64,000 bases of DNA, taken from contig CAUYUJ010005736.1 in NCBI GenBank assembly GCA_963575745.1, positions 142,501 to 206,500 on the forward strand, read 5' to 3'. The notes beneath the pieces were generated by a model. The model ran no database searches and was not told the origin of the DNA. It was given only the letters and a program-made list of their open reading frames with translations. The DNA is from Prorocentrum cordatum (taxonomy: Eukaryota > Sar > Dinophyceae > Prorocentrales > Prorocentraceae). Shown piece after piece: positions 31,845-43,242 of the stretch (positions within the stretch are counted from its first letter, which is position 1; every line of letters starts with the position of its first letter). The position numbers and the translations under genes are program-made.

Positions 31845-32216
31845 AACAAAAAATGAGTATGTTCGGGTAGCGCCAAAAACACGCGCCTCCCGCCATCTCC
31901 CGCCTACTCCGCCCAGGCCAAGTCCTCGGCTCCCAATGGGGGCCTCCTTCTGCTGCACTGCCGCGGGTGGTTGCTGACGCCTGCCTCCCTTGCCTTGGCT
32001 ATTTATTCGGAGGTGGGCTAGAGTCAAGCGCTAGCTCCCAATAGCCACAAGATGCGACGCGGGGACCGGCGAGGGCCCGACGAGCGAGGCGAAGCGAGGC
32101 CCACAGAAAGACTACAAACGGAAGGACCGACCGATGAGGACCTGAGGACCGAAACAGCGCAGCGACACCAAAGCAATCAAGCACAGGCTCTGCGCCACGC
32201 GGCCTGACCAAGCTTG
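30261..32216. other. Gene-free stretch with microsatellites
   Basis: GAT/GATGCN tract near 30630-30720, AAG-rich tract at 30725-30830, C/T-rich tract at 30940-31070, and a (CA)n then (GA)n tract at 31779-31850. No domain or exon-like segment stands out. Confidence 0.4.
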
Positions 32217-32220
32217 TAAA

Positions 32221-32457
32221 GGCCTCCTAGATGGGGTCCGAGTAGATGGGGTCGAAGGATCGCGCCGCATCACCAATGCATCGCCGATGCATCGGCGATG
32301 CATCGGCGATGCATCGGCGATGCATCAGCTGCGTCGGCGATGCATCAGCGACGTCGGCGTGGGGAAACACGGTCTCCACATCGATCCGCATCGTCGATGC
32401 ATCGACGATGCGGCGCGATCCTCCGACCCCATCTACTCGGACCCCATCTAGGAGGCC
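32221..32457. mobile_element. MITE-like element, family V, with 4-bp target duplication
   Basis: The left end GGCCTCCTAGATGGGGTCCG AGTAGATGGGGTCG is mirrored by CGACCCCATC.. at the right end; the inverted repeats are about 50 bases and nearly perfect. TAAA flanks both ends (32217-32220, 32458-32461). The inside is a run of CGATGCATCGGC palindromes. Other copies are at 47912-48125 and, truncated, 43093-43242. Confidence 0.75.
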
Positions 32458-32559
32458 TAAAGCTCGGTGGCGGGTCCGCGCGTCAGCGCCACGGGATGGA
32501 GGAAGACCGTGAGCCAGCCGGCGTCAGCCCGTCTCGGCGCCCGGCCATCCCGCCACACG

Positions 32560-32730
32560 CTCAGGCCGCGCGCGAGACCCGGGGCGTCGAGCGGCGGAGA
32601 GGGCCCCGTGCTGACGAACCCCTCGAGAGGCGCGAGATCGGAACGGGGAGCCTGAACAGCTGGATGAGCTGCATCATCATGCTCTTCTCGCGGTCAACCT
32701 CCTTGCGGGGATCAAGAATCGAAAAGACGT
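32560..32730 (-). other. Possible small exon, unidentified
   Basis: On the minus strand a C/T-rich tract and CCCCGCAAG precede EVDREKSMMMQLIQLFRLPV. The helix-like text and GC-ending codons are unlike the surrounding shadow frames. No domain is recognised and no partner exon was found, so this may be chance. Confidence 0.2.
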
Positions 32731-32814
32731 TACGGGTGGGATGGTACCGGTTTGAGTCCCCCCTCCGCCCATCCCCTCGAGCGCCCACACAAAAAGCTAT
32801 GTCATAGCACAATA

Positions 32815-34150
32815 ACTATTCACTGGTTGGGGTCCAAGCTGGCAATCATATTGATAGAGGAGCGTGCAGCAAGGAGGGAGAACACGAAAACCAAGAGTAT
32901 GAATGATTCGCATGGCGAAAGCACGATCTGTTCAACGATTGGGTGATAGAATCGAGTATTCAGTTGAACATAATCCTTGTCAGCCCGCTTGGCACTCATG
33001 TTCGGCAAATTGGAGAGGGGGGGATGAGGATGATGATCAAAACAAAATGGCTCGAATCTCAGAGCGAAGCGGGGTGCGCACGACCAGTTGCGCGCACCCA
33101 TCAGAACAGATTCCTGTGGGGACTTGCGAATCCAAATTTCAACCTGGTGGCTGGCAGGCCTCATCCATCTTCCCCTACATCCGCACACTCGCACGGCCAC
33201 GCAGGCAGAAGCCACCAGGGCGGCAGAGGACTCGCCCAGCTCTGGCAGCCTGCAGGGGGCCGTGCTCGAGGCGATGGTCACTGCAACGACTTTTTTGTGT
33301 CCACGACCAAAATGCCCGCACTGCTGTACGCACTCGCGACACATGCGCACAGGCGCGCTCAAGCACACGAGTGCCCATCCATGAAGACGTGTGCCCGAGG
33401 CGGGGCTCGCCACTCACGCAAGAGATACAATATCTGCTCCGAGCGCATTGCGACTTGCAAATCGTGTACAAGGTATGGTACGCACGTCGCTCCAATTCGT
33501 GGGCATCGAGGGGTCAGGAGTTCAAGCGACTGACAGCATGCGGGCGAACCGAGCAACTCAAACGAGCAATGCGAGAGTCACGTCAAAAGGGCTAGCGGAG
33601 CCACATGCAGAAACCCTACGATCAGCATCAAAGCAATGCTACGTCTCCTCCTGGAGAGACAGGTCTGTGTCCGCACGAGCTTTCGTGACCGCGCACTCCA
33701 CGAAAATACCCTGGGGCGACGCATGGACATCAAAGTTGCGTGTGAAAGTAGAAATGACAGCGCGCTGACAACATCACGCAACCCCTTGCGAACAAACAGG
33801 ACAGCCAACGCAGACACGCTGTGACATATAGTGCAGCAGTGTGAGATCAAGAGAGAGAGAGAGAGGATGGGTCTGAAACACAAAAAAACTTACATCCTGA
33901 GAGGCCAGATATTGTCAGACATTCCAGCCAAAACATGCTAACAATGAATTCGCATCGCCACATTCACCAGATTCGGGCCGCCACAACACCCAAATACCTC
34001 ATTATGTTTGCAATGCCGCGCGCCACGCGGGCAACTGGTTCCACACGTGCGCACAGGGAGAGCCTGATATCGAGCCAGCCCAGCAGGGGCGCTTCAAAGT
34101 TGATTGTACATGGTGGCCTTTCCTGTGTCAAGAAACATGTGTGCACAACA
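32815..34150. other. No recognisable feature
   Basis: Frames of 100-230 codons occur on both strands with no domain and conflicting frames. A GA run lies at 33850-33867. Nothing else is seen. Confidence 0.35.
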
Positions 34151-34154
34151 AGGA

Positions 34155-34158
34155 CAGG

Positions 34159-34224
<66 letters not shown>

Positions 34225-34285
34225 AGAACAAAAGAAAGAGAGGGAGAGAGAAACAAACATAAAGAAAGAGAGAGAGGGAGCGAGC
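34155..34285 (+). repeat. (GA)n microsatellite
   Basis: GA dinucleotides with occasional A or G additions. Similar tracts are at 31803-31850, 62120-62300 and, as CT, 42766-42787. Confidence 0.9.
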
Positions 34286-34999
34286 AAGTAAAGACGATGC
34301 GTGAAACTAGCACCCCTCCCCCTCCCCATCGCCGGCCGAACAACAACGCCCGCGGCCCTCCGCTGAATCGCGACCCCACTTCGCTAGCGGCCACTGGGCC
34401 ACCACATTGGACCAACAAACCTCTCCTGACCGAGTCCGTGCACTCGGGCAACGACGCTGCGTCCCGAAAACCGACTGCGTTACCAGATCGCTCATGGCTG
34501 ATGTGTCGGCTGGTGGTTCCCATACTACTGCGCGGCAAGGGGCATGCTGTGCGGATGCGCTGGGACAATGAACACCACTCTTGATGTCGCCGAGCAGAGC
34601 AAGCGAGCAGACACTCTCATGCACGACGCGCGGCGACAAACGATACCAGGAGACAACATTTAACAACGGCCGGGCCTCCTACAGCGACAGCCGCGGGACC
34701 CCAGTCTCAACGAGACCCGACATTCCAGGCTGAGTATGTCTGGAGTGCCTCATCTTTGCTCGTGTAATGACCCAAAACCGTGGAAGGGTTTACGTCGCCA
34801 GCGAAGAACACAGTGCGATACGTGAGACGCGTTTGGCCCAAGTGCACGGTGACGAGCTTAGTGGCCGCGCCGCCTGCGCTGCTAAAACGTCCGACTCTAA
34901 GGATGCTACATTCCAAAACTGCCTGAAGGAGGACAACACAATGAAATAAACCAAAGCCAGCCTGACCCACATGAGGACAAAGGAGAGGGGGGAAGACGT

Positions 35000-35640
35000 A
35001 GAAGAGAAAGGAGGCCCGTAAGAGAGAAGAGGGGGAGGAGGAGGGAAAGGGGGATGAGGAGCGAAGAGGGAAAAGGAGGAGGAGGAGAAGGCGGATGCTC
35101 AAGTGCAGAGTGGAAAGATCGGGCGGATGAGCAGGAGGACCAGGAGGGAAAGGAGGACGATGAGGAGATCTACCCCATCGGGCAGCATCACGACGGAACT
35201 GGGTGGCACGGAAGGGAGGCGCAGCAGGAACGGCGGGCGACAGCTCGGGAGAGAGGGGGGCAAAGTCGTGGCCGTGATGACGTTCAGCACGCCGAAGACC
35301 TCAGGAAGCAGACGTGGCACAAAGCCGGGGCAGGCAATCTGCGCAGCGTAGGACCGGCGGGCCCTCGAACATCACATCCACCTCATCCCCCAGCTTCTTC
35401 GCTCCACCTTCTCCTCCTCCTCCTCCTCATCATCATCATCATGATCATCCTCATCATAATATCCGCTTCATCATACTCATCATCATCATCGGCATCAGCG
35501 TCGGCATCATCCTCACCAGCATCGGTATGAGCATATGCATCATCATCGTCACCAGCATCAGCACCAGCATCAACATCGTCATCATCAGAACGCTCATCAT
35601 CATACCCATTTTTCGGATATCATTCCTACTTCTCATTCCG
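35000..35640 (+). repeat. GGA-rich and CAT/ATC-rich tracts
   Basis: GGAGGA-type sequence at 34980-35100 and CATCATCAT/CAGCATCAG sequence at 35427-35610. No gene is seen between them. The LINE on the minus strand begins to be recognisable only above about 36 kb. Confidence 0.6.
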
Positions 35641-35999
35641 GGACGGGGAGAGGAGAGTCAAGGGGACGGGGAGGAGAGAAGGAGGACGTGCCACGCCAGA
35701 TCGCGGCGTGCACGAGGACGAGGGCGAGCAGATCCTGGACCTGCAGCTGCGCAGATCCATCCCTGTCCTGGCCACAAAATTTGGCCTTCCCTCCCTCGCC
35801 CGCGCCCCCGACTCGTCCACGCAGGCATCTCGAGAGCCTCGAAGATGGGGTCACTCGGCCAATCTCTCCCCCCCACCTCCTCCACCTCCTCCTGCTCCCC
35901 GCGCGTAGCTCGGAAGGAGATGATATCAGTCCTCTCCCGTAAACTGTCGGAGCAATTGGGCACGAGCTGTCCTCGCACACTCGGCGATCGGGGTGGCGA

Positions 36000-37139
36000 C
36001 CGTAGCCTTCTTAATAATATACAGATAATAAGCAATCTCACAATTCTCTGGACGGTTAGCTTGCGCTGATCATCTGTCCTCTTCGACGACAAAGCAAGCC
36101 TGCGATCAAGGCGTGGCTCGATCTGGTCATTAGGTCTCCAGACCTGTAGAAAAGCCGCCCACAGCTCGGGACAACTAAGGTAATGACCTTGTGCTTGCAG
36201 CTGATGAAGACATCCGAAGGAATTTGAATGGACAGTCTCTTTGCGACATGCGTCGTTCCGCCCCCCCCCCCACCCCACCCCACCCCACGCCGCCAGAGCC
36301 CTTATCATTGAGATCTGCCAAGCGGGAGGCAATAGAACAAGGACATCTCCCAGCTTCGGCCAACTTAGAGCCGCGAGAGCACACGCTGTCGGGGGCCGCG
36401 AGGCCCACTTCGAAATGCGCTTCGCAATCGTATCTCCCAGGGAATCAACCAGAACCGCCTCTTCCAAGCCACGAGCAATTGTCCTCTGGATGGGCGCCCC
36501 TGGGAAGATGTTGCGAGCTTCAGCGAGAGCGTGGCGGGCGTGCAACACATGCTGGCGCAGGCGCGGGCATGCTGGGAACGACTGGCCGGCCTCACGCAAT
36601 TCCTGCGCGAACGGGCGAGCAAGCCAGTGATGCGGAGACCAGTCGTTCGAAGTCCATACGACTATGGGCAAGTGCTGCTGGCGCTGCTGCTTTAGGCGAG
36701 TCCAGAGAGGGCACCAATTAGTAACTGACAACTGTCGAAAGCGCAAAGCGGACGAGCGAAGCTGCGCACGAGATGCGGAACGATTGCGGGCGGATGCGAG
36801 GCCAAGAACGGAGCGAGAGCAGGGCAGAGATTGCAAACGAGAAAGGTGGGAGATGAAGCACACGATGCAATGCCCAGCTTTCCCACTTCGACATGGATTT
36901 CGGCCTTGGCGAGAGCTGAGCAAAGTAAGCAAACTTCGAGACCGATCGAGAGTTGCACAAAGTGATTGCAACTGAGGGGCGGCCTTTGTCGCAGCAAGAT
37001 AGTGCATGACACCGCGCCACTCGCGAAACGCCCTCGCCCACGTCGCGCCTCTCGACGCTGCTGGGCAGATCCGCACCCCTGAATATTCGGCGCAGTCGAC
37101 TATGGGGATGTCAACCCACTTGGGCACTCGCTTGGACAA
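36000..37139 (-). pseudogene. LINE C-terminal part
   Basis: A frame of 493 codons from 37139 contains SKRVPKWVDIPIVDCAEYSG, WARAFREWRGVMHYLAATKA and later DQIEPRLDRRLALSSKRTDD QRKLTVQRIVRLL. The helical text is typical of the thumb and C-terminal region of these LINE proteins. Below about 36000 the same frame becomes Arg/Gly/Pro-rich and probably leaves the element. Confidence 0.55.
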
Positions 37140-37214
37140 GAAACTCTGCGCGCTCTCTTTTAGCTCGCACTAGAATGCAACACCAACAGGAACCAGCTTG
37201 CACTTCTAATGCTT

Positions 37215-37786
37215 TAATTGGAGACCCGCTCGGATCTGGGCGGCATGGAAAAAATCAGGTTCGCTTGGGCGTTGATATCCCGAAGAGACGCCCCGGCACC
37301 ATCCGCGCGAACGCCAACCTCCGCTCCAGGGAATGTCTTCAGACTCTTGCGCACATGACGAATTATCGGATCCATGCACAGAGCCCACATTGCCCCACTA
37401 AGTGGGTAACCCTGCATGGCGCCCGATTCAATGAAGCGGAAGAAGGAACAGACGCCTTGCATGGCTACAGAGGCAGCACCGAATGAATGCGCGGCGCGAG
37501 TGGAATGCTGAAAGCCGAGAGGAAGATGGATGAGCTCAAGCAAACACCAAAGAAAGATATGACAGAGCGAGGGGAACGCATTGCCAAAGCCAAGCAGGAG
37601 CAGAGCAGGAAGCTTCTCCTGCGCGGCAGGTTGCACGCTGGCAAGACGCGCAGACGTGCCGAGGAGGGTCACATTATCGAGACACTTCCGTTGAGCAGCG
37701 AAGCCCCTCTGGTCTGGGCGAGCGTCGCGCGTGAGAACTGGCTTGAGGGAGTAAGTATGCGCCGGGGCAAGAATCGTGGCATCTGC

Positions 37787-37879
<93 letters not shown>

Positions 37880-38646
37880 TTTCCTGCGCGCCAGTGGCCT
37901 CGCGGCGGCAGGATTACGAAGAACATGCGAGTCTTCTGCTCGGCGACCCTTCGGGGCAGACACCAGGAGCAGCCCATTCAGCTCGACGGGTGGGGGGGGG
38001 GGGCACCCAGAAGAACCTGAAGTACATCGAAAAGAACAGGGCCCGCCAGACGAGTCTGCTACCAAGCCGCGCGCGGTGGCCCGTCAGGGCCTGGGGCCGT
38101 GGGCGAGGCATAGTCTATCGCTCGCTCAATGATCTCCTGCGTCGGGGGCGAAACCTCAGACAAACCGAAAGGCTTGTCATGCCTCTCTATGCAAGTGCGC
38201 AGGCGCCCGAGCGGAGCCGATTTCGACGCAAAAACTGGTGCCCACTGGCCACTCAGGGCCTGGGTCATTTCCGAGGGAGAGGTGGCCGGGGCACCAGGAG
38301 ATGGGACCTCGAGGCGCTGGGGCGGGAGGGTCTTCCCTCGCGGAGCCCGGGGCTTCCCCCTGCGTCGCTCAGCCCTCGTATATGCTCGAAGGCGCCTCTT
38401 TGCACGATATGGGGCGTGCTCCGCACGAACCTGAAAATGGGCAGCCTCGAAGCGCGCGCCCGGAATCCCACGCCTCAGCTGCTCAGATTGACGACGAAAG
38501 CCCGCCGGGGCAAGCGTCGAGACCGCGGAGGGCGCTACGCCGAGCTTCATGTAATATTTGGCGATAGGCGTGCGAGTGAGCAGAGCTGAAGCCAGCGTTA
38601 CGTCATCAGAATGAACCGCTCTAGAGATCGATCGAGCAATTATCAA
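37215..38646 (-). pseudogene. LINE reverse transcriptase with an altered active site
   Basis: The N-terminal part (frame from 38646) ends DYASPTAPGPDGPPRAAW, the PGPDG motif. The core (frame from 38065) has VLTRDARPDQRGF, ALLLLGFGNAFPSL (motif A with F.FGNAFPS; the usual first Asp appears as Gly) and AMQGYPLSGAMWALCMDPII (motif B, QG.PLS). Where ADD is expected, the text reads VRADGAGASLRDIN. A Lys run of about 29 residues separates the two parts. Loss of one catalytic Asp suggests inactivity. Confidence 0.7.
37788..37876 (-). repeat. 89-bp homopolymer, A on the LINE sense strand
   Basis: The + strand has an uninterrupted run of 89 T. In the LINE frame it reads as poly-Lys between RRKY and NADATILAPAHTYSLKPV. 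Flanking sequences still read as RT in the same frame. It may be slippage growth of an A-rich spot, an inserted tail, or an assembly artefact. Confidence 0.9.
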
Positions 38647-38839
38647 GCGAGCCTCCAGAAGGGGGTCGCAGAGCGGGCCAGTTTGCCGCGGACATGTCGA
38701 GCAGCCTCCCTCATCAACCTCTTTAGCTCACGCTACTTGGGGATCGGCGATCGCCTCTGAAATTCCGACTGGCTGATCAGCAGCTGGAGCATCCCCTGGC
38801 ACTCCCTGGACTTGCAGAGCAAGGCAGGCGCAGCTTGTT

Positions 38840-39640
38840 GGCCACGAGAGGGCGTCCGCGGAAGGTGATAGAGACAGGGGCATGGTCCGAGATGCCAGCT
38901 CCATACAAGCGCTCGGGCTCTGTCAAAACAGTCGCAGTGAGATCCAATTCCAATATCATCCATTGTGACGCTGATGTGAAAACCTTGTCAGGGGCAATGA
39001 ACTTGTCCTCGCCAGCTATGTAATGCGTCGGCTTCTAAAGGTCAAGCTCCGTTAAGCCCGAGAGCGTGAGCCACCAAGACGCGCCGTGCTCGCGCAGCCG
39101 AGGCTGCACGGGAAGACCTTTACCCATCTCTGGAACATGAAGATGCATGGGCGCGTCGACCGAGAAATTAAAGTCACCCAACACAAAATCTGTGACCCTT
39201 TTCTGGACATTGGGCAGCGACTTGTGTCTTAGCAGCTATCCTGGCTGTTCGGAGCTCCACCTGTTCCAGTGAGAGTCCAAAGTTGTGATGTGAATGGCGT
39301 AGCAGACTAGCATTGTAGGCTCTTGGCCTTCACGCAGAGGAATGGATTTGATCGCACGCCGCTGGGCGCGTGCAGAAATCGGCTCCGAGTATCTCATGCG
39401 TTCCTCATCCAGACCTGCTCGAAATTGATTTTTCGCCATTATCTGGATAATCATGGCGACTCCACCAGCCGCGTGCGAGGGGGTGGACGCCACCACGCCG
39501 TAGTCTAACCTGCGTTGATAGAGTTGAAGTTCGAGAACAGCATGAGATCCATGAACCTCCTGCAGAGCAAAAGTGGCCGGATTACGGGAGAACGCTCGAA
39601 GTTGGTTACACTTCTTCTTTCTCATGTCAGGCTGAGGGTG
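38840..39640 (-). pseudogene. LINE APE-type endonuclease, frameshifted
   Basis: NPATFALQEVHGSHAVLELQ (near 39590) carries the Glu motif, AAGGVAMIIQ follows, VLGDFNFSVDAP (near 39160-39190) is the GDFN motif, and GISDHAPVSITFRGRP (near 38865-38910) is the SDH motif with the catalytic His. All motifs are present in order but in different frames. The domain nicks target DNA during LINE insertion. Confidence 0.7.
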
Positions 39641-40045
39641 AAGGAGCGCACGTGTGTTCTAAGTGCTGATCGCGATGTCTCTGTTACGGTTGCTGGGACT
39701 GTATTGCCATGCGTTCATGGCGCGGATAAATGCGCCACTGAACTTGAACTTCCATCGCATAAAAATGAGCAGCGAAAGCCTCCTGCACCGCTTTCTGGTT
39801 CACCTTTCTCGCATTGACAGACCCATAGACCCAAAGAAGACTCGAACGTGCCCCCATTGAGTCACCAGGCTAGACCGCGATCGTCGGAACACCCTCGAAG
39901 TAAACAATGCCCTTGGACCGGTTGTGTTTGATTCTCGCTTGGGGGCGAATATCCTTAGCAATGTTCGCCAGCCTTTTTGTTTGAATTTCAATGCGCGTCT
40001 GCATGGAAGACTTATCAAGGTCAAGATATATTCTGGCACGCTCTC

Positions 40046-40919
40046 TCACCGTTGCCGATACATTGAACACTTTCCAATCTCCAGCTTGGTTGCGAAGAGC
40101 ACGACGATCAGCACGTACTTTTCTCTGAGCAGCTCCCGTGTCGCCAGCCATCTGGATCGTGCGCGCCTGTGGGGGGAACTGCCGACGAGCTTCCACTGAT
40201 TTTCCTTGATGTCAGCCTCCTCGAGCCACGGCGTGAGCACGGCCGCGACATCTGCAACAGAGGCGAGGGCAGAGAGGTTGGCGACCATAATCGTGGGGTC
40301 AGGGTCTCCTTCCCGGACGTCTAGGTCGGCACAGTCTTTGATGGGGATGGCCCGCTCTGCAATGTACAACTCCTTTCGCATCTCCTCAAAATGTGAACGC
40401 ATCTCGTGTTGCGATTTCTCCCAGGCTTCCTGTGCGGCGTGCAGGGCACGAAGCTCAGCTTGTACTTGAATGGTGGTTTGTTCTTGCTTGGTGGCAACAG
40501 CTCTGACAATATTGGACGTGTGACTGGTGATATCGGCGACCATGGCAGTCCGAGCAGCATCAAACTTGGCATCGACGGTGGTGATGACCTCCGCCTTAAA
40601 GGCAGCCAGCAGCTCCTCGACGTCGTCTGTGTTGAAAGGAGGGGTTGCCTGCGACATTGATTCCTCACGCTTGGCAGCCTGCCACGCGAGGGTGGAAAAG
40701 GCGGGGCTGGGAGCGGAGCCGGACCCTTGCCCCTTCCCTTCCATGGGTCAGCCGACTGCCAAGGATCGTTGGCATCAGAAGGAACACAAGGAGTAGAGGG
40801 CAGACTGTCACCAAACATCGCATGAGCCTCGATCTCCTCACCTGTCGGCTCCTCCATCTTGGCCGACTTTTGGGCAGGAGACCTGTCACTTCCGCCCTTT
40901 CGCGCATGTTCAGGCATTG
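40046..40919 (-). pseudogene. LINE ORF1-like region
   Basis: Starts MPEHARKGGSDRSPAQKSAK at 40919; the text moves to a second frame at about 40744 (MEGKGQGSGSAPSPAF...). It then has a long helical, probably coiled-coil stretch (FNTDDVEELLAAFKAEVITT, QVQAELRALHAAQEAWEKSQ) and ends with PTIMVANLSALASVADVAAV, which could be an RRM-like strand-helix start. A short basic and acidic head, a coiled coil and a nucleic-acid-binding part suit a LINE N-terminal protein. Confidence 0.6.
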
Positions 40920-41089
40920 ACGTGGCTCCCGCAAAGCTGAGGAGAAGTATGTTCCAGCAGGAGCTCGCAAAATCGAAGAATTGGGCCGAGAGTGGCCCAG
41001 CAAATGAGCGACAGCTAGCGAGGCTAAGCCATCTTCCTACTTGCCGGCGCACAATCGTTGGTCACTGTACCACCTCGAGAAGATGGCAA

Positions 41090-41111
41090 CTTGAGCCAAA
41101 ATGGCTACGGA
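41090..41111 (-). other. Dinoflagellate spliced-leader sequence, exact, at the LINE 5' end
   Basis: On the minus strand the 22 bases TCCGTAGCCATTTTGGCTCA plus AG match the conserved leader DCCGUAGCC...CUCAAG completely. The LINE's protein-like sequence starts about 170 bases further (MPEHARKGGSD at 40919). The simplest reading is that the LINE RNA was trans-spliced and then reverse transcribed with its leader. Confidence 0.9.
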
Positions 41112-42140
41112 CCACCTCCTCCTCCTCCTCATCCTACACCTCGTCATCCTCCCAGTTCATCCCCTGAAGGTGTGTCGCAGAAATGCGGCGGTGCCTTTTG
41201 GAGGAGATCCGATCGGGTGCTTGTGCTGCATGGCCATCCCAAACCGCCCACCGAACATCCATGTCAGCCGCAGGCAGGTCTCTGATATTTCAGGTGCACG
41301 CCCTATGTGAGCTCAAATCGAGTCACAAAAATTCATACACAACCGTTTGCATGCGGAACACACATGTCGGACTACGTTATTCTATGTTTTATGCAGCATC
41401 AAGTCCCCGAACAGTATCGTGGCGAAGCCGCATCTACTTCAAACTCAGATGCCAATTCCATCAAAGTTTGACGTGATAGCCAAGTGCCAAATCCTGGCCA
41501 CCGTACATATCAACCAAATAACATTATCTGACTAGCTTAATCATCGACTTCAGCTCGTGGCTAATAGAAACTCAAGGCCGTCAGACCCCGATCAATGCGA
41601 ACGGGTGGCGCATCGGCCAAAGACGACCCATACACAACACAAAGGAAGCTCGGTTCAAGGATGCTTTAATGCGACGCCGCAATGCCTGGACACACTGACA
41701 CCCTGGGCAGCACGCATGCAGAGTTGGGCATTTCGGGCACACCTTCGCCGCATGCACGGGGCGGACAATGAGGTCGAGACGATTTCCTGGCAGGGCCAAC
41801 CTCTTGGATGTTATAACACTCCCAACCCCCATCTGTGTTGCCCCCCCCGTTTATTAACGCCCACGTGCATCTGTGTGATCGGTTTGTTGTTTCCGTCGGG
41901 GCTCGGCGGAGGCGATCTGCTCGCGCGTAGAGCAAGCCCGGGCTGCGGAGTTGCTAGTTCTCTCGCATGCACGAACGGCAGAAGGGGAGGAGGGGGCGGC
42001 CGCGGAGGAAGCGCGCGCGAACAGGCGGGCATGGAAATCTCGAAGAACAGGCTGCCCGTCCATCCCCGCGCGCACAGCCGAGCTGAAGGCCATGATCGCG
42101 ACGTAGAGCACGAACAGATTTCCTCGCAGGCCGTGGAGGT
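41112..42140. other. No recognisable feature
   Basis: CTC-rich tract at 41115-41155 immediately beyond the LINE 5' end, then mixed DNA. Frames are short or contradictory. No repeat match was seen. Confidence 0.35.
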
Positions 42141-42147
42141 TGGTCGG

Positions 42148-42285
42148 TGATGGGGCTGTTTTCCACCGCCACCACCGTACAGTAAGTTGGAGGAGAAGGG
42201 GGTCCTCCTCCTCCTCCTCCTCCTGGTCCTCGTCCTCCTCCTTCCCCTCTCCAGCTTACGGTGGTGGTGGAAAACATGCCCACCA
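42148..42285. repeat. Inverted-repeat (hairpin) element, family IV, copy 2
   Basis: The left arm TGATGGGGCTGTTTTCCACC then GCCACCACCGTACAGTAAGTTGG pairs with the right arm CCAGCTTACGGTGGTGGTGG then AAAACATGCCCACCA. A TCC-rich loop lies between. Layout and end words match 4570-4711. Confidence 0.7.
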
Positions 42286-43092
42286 GTGGTTGGCTCGCGG
42301 GAGCACCAGGCACGAGCGACGCCCGTCCATACACAGCGCCCGCGACCCGCACGACTCCCGCGGCGAGAGAGCGGCAGCGGCTGAGAGGCGGGCGAGCGAG
42401 GAGGACGAGCAGGGGGAGGAGTAGTTAGACCCCTGACATCATCACCGACTGTACTGGGGAAAGAAAAATAGGAACACTTCCAGACACCGCTTCAGTCAAC
42501 ACGCAGAATGAGGACGCACGATGAGGATACTTTGCGAGCGGGGCGCGGCCAGCGAAAGCGGCCAAGGATGGGCCGAAGGTGCAAGGATGCAAGGGTGACC
42601 TTGGGAAGCCGCGAGTCCTTACTATGCGGGTTGACTGCGCTTCCCAGATATTTCCCTGGGTGCATCCTGACCCGAATTCTAAGGAGAATACAGCTATGGC
42701 GACGAGGATTCTCTAGGACACGCAGCGGATCGGTATCCTCTACTTTCCTGAAGAACACTGCTCAATCTCTCTCTCTCTCTCTCTCTCCCTGCTGGCAGAA
42801 GGGGGAGACATACGTCTTGTCAAACATGCTTGCAAGCAAAATGTGTTTGAGGGAAATATTTCCACTGAAGGCAAACACGGTTGCAGAAGTATGTGACTTG
42901 AAAGAGCTCGCTGATGGCAGTGTTGCTTTGCGTTCAAGAAGCCAGGCGAAGGTAAACCAAGCAAGAAGCTTGCCCCTTAGACAAAAGTCATTGCCTCCAA
43001 AACTTGTTGGGAGATGGATCGCGTGTCGCGCCGAAACGTGGGGGGCCAGAACTGGCGGAGCGACACGCTAAGCCAAAGTTCCTGACCTTCAA
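42286..43092. other. No recognisable gene; (CT)n tract
   Basis: A CT dinucleotide run lies at 42766-42787. A plus-strand frame at 42508-43071 is open but shows no domain. The words GATCGCGTGTCGCGCCGAA at 43017 also occur at 3353, so part may be a dispersed repeat. Confidence 0.35.
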
Positions 43093-43242
43093 GACCTCCC
43101 ACAAGGGGTCCGAATAGATGGGGTTGGAGGATCGCACCGCGTCGCCGATGCATTCGCGACGTCAGAGATGCACCGGCGACGTCAGCGTGAAGAAAATCGG
43201 GCTACACATCGAGCCGCATCGCCGATGCGGCGGAGTAGGCCA
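43093..43242. repeat. MITE-like element, family V, truncated copy
   Basis: The left end GACCTCCCACAAGGGGTCCG and the CGATGCAT..GACGTC interior match 32221-32457 and 47912-48125, but the right inverted repeat is missing. The ATCGAGCCGCATCGCCGATG words are shared with the 47.9-kb copy. Confidence 0.65.

Larger units (their letters stand above)
36000..41111 (-). mobile_element. Decayed LINE retrotransposon beginning with a spliced leader
   Basis: Read from 41111 down: spliced leader, ORF1-like protein, APE-type endonuclease (about 39625-38840), reverse transcriptase (about 38646-37215) and a C-terminal part (37139 to about 36000). The order is that of non-LTR retrotransposons. Frame shifts occur between most parts, and the RT active site is altered, so the copy looks dead. 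The 3' end could not be placed; no poly(A) tail is evident there. An 89-bp T run on the + strand lies inside the RT. Confidence 0.75.
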
